A stretch of DNA of 64,000 bases, taken from contig NC_092523.1 of the NCBI RefSeq assembly GCF_037038585.1, positions 33,705,501 through 33,769,500 on the forward strand. Direction: 5' to 3'. The position numbers were made by a program, and so were the translations under genes. This DNA comes from Patagioenas fasciata (taxonomy: Eukaryota > Chordata > Aves > Columbiformes > Columbidae). Below are positions 36,550 through 47,110 of the stretch, one piece after another. The stretch's first letter is position 1. Each line of letters starts with the position of its first letter. Below the pieces are notes generated by a model. The model did no database searches and was not told where the DNA came from. It saw only the letters and a list, made by a program, of their open reading frames with translations.

Positions 36550-37482
36550 ACGCTCCCCTGGCTGTCCCCGGCCCCATGCACGCTACCCCTGCTGCTGCTT
36601 TTCCGGCGCCGTGGCACGGCCGGACTCCTTAAACGGTGGCGGGGAGCCGCAGTAGCCGTCAGTCGGTTTTGCTCTCTGCTGGGAGACCTCCCTCAGCACG
36701 GCCATTAAGCTGCGGCTCGCCCAGCCAAGGGCCCGAGGCTGGGAGGCGTGAGGTCAAGCCCAGCGGCGCGGTAGCCCGCACTCCATCCCACTCGCTGCGC
36801 GGGGGAAGAGGGAGCGGCTGCCGAGGAGTGCGCTCGCCGCAGGGCGGTCCTCGCTGCCACCGTCGCGAGTGGGGACGGCGGGGCTTGTTCCGAGTACCCG
36901 CTACTCCTCGGACAGCAGAGCCCCGCCAGCGAGGACCGCCAGCACCCCGGGGGTCTGACGGTCTTCCCCGCCAACCCCGCCAGCAGCTTTCTGAAGTTTA
37001 TGAGTAGCCTCTCCGCGGAAGGACTTCGCCACACGCGAAGCCCCCGCGTCCCCGGACCGGCACCCCCCTCCCTAGCGCGCCGGTCGGGCTGGAGCGGGCC
37101 GAGTGCGGCAGAGGTGAGGGACAGATCGCTAGCTTCCCCCTGAGAGCCGAGCTTATGCTGTGGCTCGCCTTCCCCCCGCTCCCCTCTCTGCTGTTCGTCC
37201 TCCCCCGGCGGGGCGGGCGCTGGGCGCAGAGGCGGGCCGGGGTGCGGACACCTCAAGCCGCTCGCGCGCCCGCGGAACGCCGCCGAAACGAGTTCCGGAA
37301 CACCAGGCGTCCAGCGCCGCGGAGGAATACGGCGGCGGGGGGCGCCGCGGCCCGAATGGGGCGGAGGGGCACCGGCGAGACGGCCGCCAAAAGAAAGGGG
37401 GAGCGGTACTGAGGACAGCATGTGAGGCTGGCCTCGGTCCGTGCCCCCGCCCCGCAGGCAGTGAGGCGCCGAGTGGTGAGGT

Positions 37483-37517
37483 GCGGCGCGGCGCGGCACG
37501 GCACGGCACGGCACGGA
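37483..37517. repeat. GCGGC/ACGGC pentamer repeat
   Basis: Seven tandem pentamers: GCGGC three times, then ACGGC three times, then ACGGA. It lies in the CpG-rich part of the island. Confidence 0.9.
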
Positions 37518-40415
37518 GCGGTGGGGACCGGGACAACTGGGCGAGTTGAGAGAAGTTTCAGCAGTGTGGGAGGGCGGGGAGGGGGCGGCGCGGGCCCCCT
37601 CGGGAAGGTGCGGCGCTGAGGTGAGGCCGGGAGCGCGGCGGGACCCCCCAGAGGCGCTGGGCGAGCGGCTGCCTCGTGCTGCAGGGGCCGCGGGAACGGG
37701 CTGCAGAACGGCGCCGGCCCCCTCCCCCATAGCTCCCGCCCGCCCGCGGCGCCGGGCCGGGGTGGCCGCCGCGCTTGGCGGGCCCTGGCGCCCCGCGGCT
37801 GACGGCGGCTGGACCCGCGGCCGCGCTCCCCTGAGCCGGCAGGTTGCTCTGAAGTTAGGGCGAGGAAAGAGGGTGGCGGCGATATTTTCCCCTGGAGGCA
37901 AGGTGTCTCAGTGTGCGTGTGATGGGCCACTACAAACTTCATTCCCTGGTAAGCCGGCAGGGGCGATTCACGGCGAGCACGTACCTTGGGGTGACTTTCT
38001 TCCTTTGTTTGCACTTTTACACCGCGTCCCTCGTTGTGTTCCTCGCCGGATTCCTCCGAAAGATAAAGGGCAGGGTCCGCAAGGCGTCTCTCCGGGAGAT
38101 CCCGGCTGAACGGGTCTGCCGGTTTCTTCTGCTTTTTTTCTTCGTCTCTACGGCAGTTGGAAGGAAAGAAAGCTGTGTTTGAAACGTGTGCTTTTCAATC
38201 CCTTGGTGTCAGTAAGTGATGGTGTGCCTTACCGCTGATAATATCCTTCCGTTATGAACTTTTTTTTTTAGAAACGCATTAATAACTTAAACGCTGCTTT
38301 AGTCTAATAGCAGTTTTTGCTGCGGTTAGAACTACTTGCGTGCAAGTTATTCCTGGGCAGTTGCATGGGAAACGTTACCTGTATTCTTTCACCACCTCTG
38401 CTGTCTTTCAGTGAAACAAAAGAATGTTGTGTAATGTATTTCCTAATTACTTGTCTAACCATGTGGAAATATTCAGCTATTTAGTAAGTAAAATACATTA
38501 CTCTAGTGCTGAAAGCTATTTATTATTTAAGTTTTTCTTTTGTTCGCTGTGAAATCCTGAAGTCTCACTTTTGGGAGATTGGAAGGCAAGCTTTAGTAGT
38601 TGTCCCAGTAGTGTGGGATAGTGTCCTGGGTTTTATAACTTACCATGCAAAAGAACTTCATATGGCTGTCGCTGCTGTCAGTGCAAGTAAGCAAGCATAA
38701 AATCCCTTTGTAGCCTCCCCAATTTACTTTTTTTTTTTTAAGTTTAAAACTGACTTCAGGCTCAGTGAAACAATTTTTGTCATGACAAACTTTAAGGTGT
38801 CATGTTAAATTTCGATCAAACTCTTTCATTCATTGACAGAGCTTGGAGGTCTGCTTTGCTCTGCACAACTGGTGAGTTCAATATTAGATACACTAGTAAA
38901 TAACTACCATACAGGTAAATAGTCAAAATTCTCTGTAACTTTGTTTCACTCTGAATGCATAATCTTTGCATGCTGTTTTAATACAGCTGCTGTATTGACC
39001 TTTTAACAGCAAAGATCTTGAAAGCATAAATCAGAGTATTTCATATGATGAACTCATAGTGTGGAGAATACAACCATAAAACATACTGGAATTTAGTCAC
39101 AAGTTAAAACTGTTATGTTAATCTCGGTGACAAAGTACATTTTTTGGATAACTTACCAGCTTTACTAAAGTAACATACCATATGCTTCCATCTTGTCTTT
39201 AGTTTTCTGGATACCAAAACAGCCAGACTCTCTTCCTCCTAGAAGAGCAAAGGACATGACACTGTTAAGTTTTTTGATTAGAAACTTAAGCATGTTGAAA
39301 CAGATAAACCTGGTTTGTGTTTGTTTGTTTGTTTTTGTTTGTTTTTTTTTTTTTAATCAGACTACATAAATAATTGCTTTTAAACAATTGAAAGAGTAGA
39401 TGCAACTAGTTAGTACAGCCCACAAAGCCACAGGATCTCTCATAGACATCTGCAGTAGGAACCCTCCCATGACAGCTGAGTTACTGCAGTAATAACTTTT
39501 CACAGTGCATTTGTGTCAAATGGTATCAGTTGCATATGCTGATCAAAATTGACGTTAAAGTAAATAGCTGTTGTTTTGATTGATGGAGATATTTTAGTGT
39601 TAATAACTGAACATTACAAATCAAAGAAACTGGTGCACATGTGAGGGGGAATCACCACTACATTTCTTAAAAGTTAGTGAAAGATTTCAGGAGGCATTGT
39701 AGAAACAGCACTAAATAAATTCTTTAAGTCCTCAGAATGCTCTCTGATGATCCCCTAGAGCCATGTTAAAAGGCCATGCTCACGGTCTCCTGCTAATGTA
39801 AAGGATGTAGCTTTAGTATTACAGGATGTCTTTCTGGAGTGAACTGGCATCTTGCGTGGAGAAAAAGGATAGCAATTGGACTAAGACTCATCCTGACTTG
39901 GGCTACATGGCCTGGTTTACGTTCTTTATCTACCTGTGATTTTTACTTGATTGCTGGGGGAGTAAATTTCTCAATGTATGCTCCCCTCATTGATAAATTC
40001 TGTAGAAGATAAGCTTGTTCTGGTGTGGTGATAGGGGGTTTTTGTTCGTTTTGTTGTGTTGTTGGCTTGCTTGGCATTGAGATTGCCATTTACTAGATTC
40101 TGTATTTTATGCTTAAAACTTTGAAATCTCAAACTATAAACTTTGAAGTCTATATATTGTTAACATACTGCTAAGAGAACCTGTCTTCTATATGACTGCT
40201 ATCTTCTCCGAATCATCTTCATTTGTAAATTATCAATTTGAGGTCTGCTAGCCCCAAAATTTTGCTTGTTGATATAGCTTTAATGTCAAGGTAGTTGATA
40301 TTTCTAAGTTCCATTAATATTTTTCCCATATGTAAATTATGTTAACAGTATTGATGTGTTAATCATTTTGTTAACATTGTAACTAAGTGTAAAACTATCT
40401 TATGTATCTTAGTGC

Positions 40416-40470
40416 TGGGTATGCATATAGATAAAAATGACCTGGATATGCATATAAATAAAAATTATCC
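40416..40470. repeat. 27/28-bp imperfect tandem duplication
   Basis: The copies begin TGGGTATGCATATAGATAAA and TGGATATGCATATAAATAAA. Each carries an ATGCATAT motif, resembling an octamer/POU site. Confidence 0.8.
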
Positions 40471-41995
40471 AAATAATAATTTGCACATAGGAAATCAATA
40501 TTTGTTTGAAAGTAGCTTTTCAGAATAAATACAGTGTGCACTTATAAACCTAGGGCTATAATGTTTTGTTAAATGAGCAGTTGCTTTATTTGTTGAAAAT
40601 GCATGCAGAAAATCCTAAACTGGTCATATTCCAAAGATAATAAAAAAATTAGCAGTTCAAAGTTTAGCCTTTAGCTAAAATGTTTCTGAAATTCAGTCAT
40701 TCTGGTTCCCTGTAATGAGCCATCTGAGTTTATATCAAACACATTATCACTTTATCTTAACTAGTAAGGAAGAGTATGAAAGTGTTAACTGTCTTTACAA
40801 CTGGCATTGCTTAATACTTGGAGTATTTATCAAGATTACATTGTGTTGATTTTTTTATAATCCTGGATCAACATTTTTTAGTTTCCAGTAGTTCTGTAAA
40901 TTATGACAAGATGCAAAAACTGTCTTGTAATAGAAACGGTTAACTTGTTTTTGTCTAACATGGTTAACTGTTCAGTTGAGAGATGCTCTTAAACTCTTGC
41001 TTGTGACTCAGCAAACCTTAGAAGTTGCTGCTGAGGAATGGATTCTCTTACTGGTAGTTGCGTCATCATGTGTAACAGACTGCCTGTTGCCAGTTCTGAG
41101 TAGACTCCTCTTGAAGTTATTAACAGAAAAGTGGCAAAAAGTGCTACAGGTATTATGGCACAGAACACATATTTATGGTAATAGTAAAACCTCCATGTGT
41201 TCAACTTGAAATTTTAATGAGGAGTTTGGATATCTTAATGCAGCTTAATGCATCATAGTGTGGTGCACCTTGTGTCTAATGTGCTTGAGATGTGAGGAAC
41301 AAATGATAAGATGCAGACAGGTACAATGTTTTACATAATAAGTACACGGCTTCAGAGAACTTTTTGCCAGACAGAAGTATAGGCAGTGAGTTATGGGATG
41401 CCATAGCATTGAGGGATCAAGCTGGGTTTTAGACCTCAGCATAATATCCTCCTGTAACTGAGGAAGAGGGAAAGAGCTGATCAGATCAGCATAGGATCTG
41501 AATCGTTAAGTAGTTTTTTGATAATAAACAGATTCCAAAATTCGAGCAAGATGGAGTATAAGAAACTGTTTCTGTTAATTACTAAAAAATTATGTAATAA
41601 TTTCTTAACATGTCTTTTAGAATGGCATTTGAAACAGTTTGCAGTTTTGGAAGTATTGATATAATTTATTGCAGGGTTTGTGTGTTTGTTTTGTTTGTTT
41701 GTGGTTTTTGTTGGGTTTTGTTTTGCCTTTTCTTGCCTTTTTTTTTTCTTCTTCTTAATGAAAATGCTTGTTTACTTGACAGTATATTAGGGGCATGAAG
41801 CCCTGGAGACCCAATAGTCTGTTTGTTCCCAGGATGAATCATAGCCTGGGAAAAAGAGTAGATAGGAGAAGAATAATACTTTTAACCCATTGAAATGGTG
41901 GCTGTTCCAACCTCACGTTCATTTGCTCTCCAAACCTTCATCCACTGTGAAGACCTTGTAAGCAGTGATCCCAGCTAGTGACTTACTTTTAAAAG

Positions 41996-42039
41996 CTCGT
42001 TCACTTTTTATTGTTTGCTCATTCACTTTTTATTGTTTA
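41996..42039. repeat. 22-bp tandem duplication
   Basis: Two adjacent copies, starting CTCGTTCACTTTTTATTG and CTCATTCACTTTTTATTG, with two differences over 22 bp. Confidence 0.85.
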
Positions 42040-42547
42040 CTATGGTTTTAGCTTTAGTCATGTAACTTAATTGCTAGATTTGGAAGATGGGCAGACTGTT
42101 TTGGTTTTTTTTTTTTCCTCCTTCCGTAAGGATACTAGCTAAGTTTTCACTATTCCGCTCCGGTATTTCCTATAGTTTGCGTGGATCTGAATCTTAAAAG
42201 CTTCTCAAAATCATTGACTTACTAACAACTGTGACTGAATTAGCTTCTTTGGAGGTTTTTATGTGAACTGTTGATACAAGGAGATTAATTTGCTCTTACG
42301 CTTTCTAGTGGACAGAGTCAGTCCATGGAATTTTAGCCAGTGCAATCTTTAATGCATCTACCTGAGCAGGCAGGAATTAGGGGAGAGAGAAATAACTGTG
42401 CCAGTAAATGTGAGTGGAGGACAGAGACAACATAATGTGATACCATTTGAGCTGGGGTGAGGAGAGGCTGACAGCTGACTACAGAGTGAGGACAAACTAG
42501 GGCTAAAATGTGGAAGGTTGGAAAGAATGAAAGAAGGCTGCAGTTAG

Positions 42548-42595
42548 GAATTAGTATGATTAGGACTTAGTGAATTAGTATGATTAGGACTTAGT
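42548..42595. repeat. 24-bp perfect tandem duplication
   Basis: Two identical 24-bp copies beginning GAATTAGTATGATTAGG, at 42548-42571 and 42572-42595. Identity implies a recent duplication. Confidence 0.92.
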
Positions 42596-43821
42596 ATGAG
42601 TTCTATGACAGACTGGCCAGAGAAGAAGGTGCTAAATGAGAGGTAACAGAAAAATATTTAGGATAAATAGAGAAAGGTGAAAGAAAAGAATGTGTAGTAA
42701 TTAATCAAAGTAATCAAGTCAAAGCTAGATTGCTTTCTACTTCCTTGAAATGATTTTTTCCCCCTAAGATTTGGTTGATAGATTGGTCTTGTTGAGGAAG
42801 CATTCTGAAGCTTTAATTTTTGTTATCTTGAGAGACTTTGGGAAGACTTGCTATAAACCCAGATGAAGAAGGAGGTGGTCCCAAAGGTTGTGTTCCTGAG
42901 GTTTTTCCTTTTATTTCTGCTGTAGTCTTGCCTGGATTTAGGCATTGGAAATGACACACTGAATTCTTTGAAAGGGAAAGCCAGTGAAGATGTGTCTCCC
43001 TGTCATCTGTCTTGCTGTTCCAGGTTCTTTCTCTGTTATTTCTGGAGTGTATTTGAGAAACATGTCATAATAATTCCTCCATTTATTTTGATAGATTCTT
43101 GTTGTCATAGACCTTGGTACTAATTTGTTTTAGATATGTTCTGAAAGGGGAATAAGGAATTTTTTTTTTTTTTTTTTTGTGGTGTGTTTTTTTTTTTTCC
43201 ATGGTATACACTGCTATCCACTACTCTTACAAGGCTACTCAGAGCTGGAGAGAATACAATACATACACAATTATTCTCTGTCTATAGTGGTGTAATTCTT
43301 GGAACAGGTACTCATAAGATACTTTGAAGAGTTCATAGCAATTTTAAGCCAACTCTTGCAGTTTGCTTCCATGTCATTGGACATCAGCCATTCTACAGTC
43401 TAAGTGAAATGAGGGAGAAGAATTTTCTGTTGGAAGACAATGTCACGTATGAAGTAGAGGACTGGAGCAACTGTTCACTACTCTGGATTAGTTCAGATCT
43501 AGTTTGCTCACTTTGAGCAGACAGCATTGGCTTATTTCTTCTAACATGTTGCTCCAGGGAATTGTTCATTTGAAGTTAACTCTGTGTGTTCCCATTGTGT
43601 CATGGTAGTAATTCCTAGACTTTTGCTCTTGCGGATTCCTAGCATTTTTTAGTAGTTTTTTTTTCTTACTAGAAATGATATTGAAACATTCTGCAAAAAA
43701 GGATGTAACCTAGATGTGTAACTTAGTTTTCTTTCAAGCATGAATTATAAACTAAACATCAAGGTTATTTGAATAATATTTGAACAATCATAAGTCTTAA
43801 CACATCTCTCTTTTGTTTCAG

Positions 43822-43842
43822 GGTTTCTTTGTAATTGCTGTC
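43822..43842 (+). other. FAT1: FAT1 exon 2, 5' UTR part, after the splice acceptor
   Basis: The acceptor CTCTCTTTTGTTTCAG ends at 43821. Twenty-one nucleotides of untranslated sequence (GGTTTCTTTGTAATTGCTGT then C) precede the ATG. The start has G at -3 and G at +4, a good initiation context. The open frame extends upstream through the acceptor to a TTG at 43813, but that is intron sequence and not a start. Confidence 0.85.
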
Positions 43843-46800
43843 ATGGGAAGATACTTGACTATGCTGTTGCTGCTGATGCTGCTCGTGCAGCATTTTGGAA
43901 ACTGTGAAGGAAATCAAAGACCACATCATGCTGCACCAATGCAATTTACGCAAGTACAGTATAATGCCACTGTGTATGAGAATTCTGCAGCCAAGACTTA
44001 TGTTGGGCATCCAGTGAAAATGGGCATTTACATTACAAATCCATTATGGGACCTAAGATACAAAATTATTTCTGGTGACAGTGAAAACTTGTTCAAAGCT
44101 GAAGAATATGTTCTTGGAAACTTTTGCTTTTTGAGAATACGGACCAAGGGAGGAAACACAGCTATCCTTAACAGAGAGGTAAAAGACCATTATGTGCTGA
44201 CTGTTAAAGCAGTTGAAAAAAATACAAACACTGAAACACGCACAAAGGTCAGAATACAGGTACTGGATACAAATGACTTGCGGCCTTTGTTTTCTCCAAC
44301 ATCGTACAGTGTTTCTTTGCCTGAAAACACAGCGGTAAGGACCAGCATCGCAAGAGTCAGTGCAACAGATGCAGATATAGGAACAAATGGAGAATTCTAC
44401 TATAGCTTTAAAGAAAGAACAGATGTGTTTGCTATACATCCAACTAGTGGAGTGGTAGTTCTAACTGGCAGACTTGACTACTCAGACACTAAGCGTTATG
44501 AGATGGAAATTCTTGCAGTGGATCGTGGGCTGAAGCTCTATGGCAGCAGTGGCATAAGCAGTATGGCAAAACTGACTATTCATGTAGAGCAAGCAAATGA
44601 ACATGCCCCTGTCATTACAGCTGTTACACTGACTCCATCAGAATCTGACAAAGATCCAACTTACGCAATTGTAACTGTAGAGGACAATGATCAGGGTTCA
44701 AATGGGGAAATAGCATCATTAAATATTGTTGCAGGTGATCCACTTCAACAGTTCAGAACAGTGAGGTCTGTTCCGGGAGGCAAAGAATACAGAATAAAAG
44801 CCATGGGTCACATTGATTGGGAGAGTCACCCAATTGGATACAACCTTACCCTTCAAGCTAAAGATAAAGGAAACCCCCCCCAGTTTTCTTCTGTAAAAGT
44901 TGTTCATGTGACATCACCACAATTTAAGTCTGGTCCTGTCAGATTTGAAAAAGAGATATACAGAGCCGAAATAAGTGAATTTGCTCCTCCAAATACACCT
45001 GTGATAATGGTGAAAGCTCTGCCTAGTTACCCACATGTAAAATATGTATTTAAAAATACACCAGGCAAAGTAAAATTCAATATAAACACTCACACTGGTC
45101 TTATTACCACTTTAGAACCCATAAAAGCACAATATGCATCCCATTTTGAACTTGAAGTTGTGACAAGTGACAGAAGAGCTTCTGCAAAAGTATTAATTAA
45201 GGTACTTGGCATGAACAGCAATCCTCCCGAATTTACTCAGACATCCTATAAAGCCTCCTTTGATGAGAATGTGCCAATAGGTACGAGTGTCATGAGAGTA
45301 AGTGCAAGAGACCCTGATGAAGGGGAGAATGGTTATGTGACCTATAGCATTGCAAACCTAAATCCTTTGCCATTTGTGATTAACCATTTCAGTGGGATTA
45401 TTAGTACCTCAGAAGACTTGGATTATGAATTGATGCCAAGGGTTTACAATTTAAGGATTCGAGCTTCTGATTGGGGTATACCATATCGTCGAGAAGTTGA
45501 AGTTCCTGTTACTATTATTTTAAATAACCTGAATGACAATATACCTTTGTTTGAAAAAGTTAATTGTGAAGGAACAATCCCCAGGGATCTTGGTGTTGGA
45601 GAACAAATAACAACTGTATCTGCTATTGATGCTGATGAGCTCCAGTTGGTGAGATACCAAATTGAATCTGGAAATGAACTGGATTTATTTAGCCTAAATC
45701 CAAATTCTGGAGTCCTTTCACTCAAACAGTCACTAATAGATGGCCCAGGTGCAAAGTTTTCTTTTCACAGTTTGAAAATTACAGCTACAGATGGAGAAAA
45801 CTTTGCAGAACCATTGTATATCAACGTAACTGTAGCAACTAGTCGCAAACCGGTCGACTTGCAATGTGAAGAAACTGGTGTTGCCAAAATGCTTGCTGAG
45901 AAACTCCTACAAGCAAATAAATTGCACAGTCGTGGAGAAGTTGAGGATGTTTTCTTTGACACGCACTCTGTGAATGTGCATGCACCTCAATTTAGAAATA
46001 CTCTCCCCAGTAGTATTGAGGTAAGAGAAGACCAACCTGTGGGCTCTAGCATAATACTTATGAGTGCTCTTGATCTTGATACTGGCTTCAATGGAAAGCT
46101 AGTGTATGTTATTTCAGGAGGTAATGAAGATAGTAGTTTCATTGTTGATATGGAAAGAGGAGTGCTGAAAATTTTATCTCCCCTTGACCGAGAAGTAAAG
46201 GATAAATATACTCTAAATATTACTGTCTATGATCTTGGAGTACCACAGAAGTCTGCCTGGCACCTTTTAGATATAAAAATTTTGGATGCTAATGACAATG
46301 CCCCGGAGTTCCTCCAGGACAGCTACTTTGTTGAAGTGAGTGAAAACAAGGAGCCAAACAGTGAAATAATTCAAATTGAAGCTACTGATAAAGATTTGGG
46401 GGCTAATGGAGAAGTGAAATATTCTCTTCTTACAGATACAGACAAGTTTACTATTAATGCTGTGACAGGAGTTGTGAAAGTCGTAGGGGTTCTGGATCGC
46501 GAAGAACAGCATGTCCATTTCTTGAAGATAGAGGCTAGAGACCAACCTACTGAAGAACCTCAATTATTTTCAACAGTTATTTTGAAAGTGTCTGTAGAAG
46601 ATGTTAATGACAATCCTCCTAAGTTTATTCCTTCAAATTATCATGTGAGAATTCGAGAAGACCTTCCCGAGGGAACCATTATTATGTGGTTAGAAGCCTA
46701 TGATCCTGATTTAGGCCAGTCAAGCCAAGTACGATACAGTCTTTTGGACAGTGGAGACAGCACCTTTGATGTTGACAAACTAAGTGGAGCAATACGTATT

Positions 46801-47110
46801 GTACAAAGACTGGATTATGAAAAGAAACAATTTTATAATTTGACTGTGCGGGCCAAGGACAAAGGAAAACCCATTTCATTGTCTGCTACGTGTTACGTTG
46901 AGGTTGAGATAATTGATGTGAATGAAAACTTGCACCCTCCGCGGTTCTCTGTGTTTGCAGATAAAGGTTTTATAAAAGAAGATGCCCCTGTTGGCTCCTC
47001 AGTAATGACAGTATCTGCTTATGATGAAGATGAAGGACGAGATGGGGAGATTAGATATTCCATCAGAGATGGATCTGGTATAGGAGTTTTTCGAATAGAT
47101 GAAGAAAAAG
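43843..47110 (+). CDS. FAT1: Protocadherin Fat 1, first coding exon (residues 1-1089, partial)
   Basis: FAT1 is a giant type I transmembrane atypical cadherin (about 4,590 residues in human) acting at cell junctions and actin-rich edges in polarity, adhesion and growth control. This exon gives 1,089 residues plus one base of a split Gly codon. Residues 1-23 are a signal peptide (MGRYLTMLLLLMLLVQHFGN core). Nine extracellular cadherin modules follow, with the start of a tenth. Visible marks are DTND 142-145, PEN 160-162, DADIGTNGE after it, DPDEGENG, NLNDN 562-566, DANDN 815-819, DVNDN 920-924 and DVNEN 1025-1029. Several inter-module linkers lack the DxNDN calcium motif (residues 249-256, 356-361, 456-461, 711-715). 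An inserted linker of about 44 residues (674-717) follows the sixth module. The modules share blocks with FAT1 I recall (for example NREVKDHY and PRDLGVGEQITTVSAIDADE), which separate it from FAT2-4. A large first coding exon of this size is typical of FAT1. The frame is intact. Confidence 0.96.

Larger units (their letters stand above)
34770..38115 (+). promoter_or_regulatory. FAT1: CpG island, presumed FAT1 promoter region
   Basis: The sequence changes abruptly from AT-rich to very GC- and CpG-rich at about 34770 and back at about 38115, with an AT-richer pocket around 36210-36450. It is the only such region in the window and lies 5.7-9 kb before the FAT1 start-codon exon, where the noncoding first exon and promoter are expected. 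Overlapping frames of up to 398 codons on both strands come from low stop-codon density and are not genes. No TATA box was identified, which is usual for a CpG-island promoter. Initiation sites cannot be placed from sequence alone. Confidence 0.85.
35640..43821 (+). other. FAT1: FAT1 intron 1 (if exon 1 is as proposed)
   Basis: The first 2.5 kb is CpG island and the rest AT-rich. No internal coding exon is seen. It holds three short tandem duplications (40416-40470, 41996-42039, 42548-42595), T/G-rich tracts at about 39315-39356 and 41680-41757, and T-runs at 43160-43178 and 43187-43198. The 3' end is a pyrimidine-rich CTCTCTTTTGTTTCAG acceptor. Confidence 0.65.

Noticed and set aside
36705..37901. 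398-codon minus-strand frame in the CpG island, plus several other long frames (35938-36486, 37546-38109)
   Set aside because: Pro/Ala/Arg-rich translations open on both strands at once are typical of CpG-rich DNA. No recognisable family or splice structure. An antisense noncoding RNA remains possible but is not supported.
43813..43842. Upstream extension of the FAT1 frame to a TTG at 43813
   Set aside because: The extension overlaps the pyrimidine tract and AG of the splice acceptor, so it is intronic. The ATG at 43843 starts the known signal peptide.
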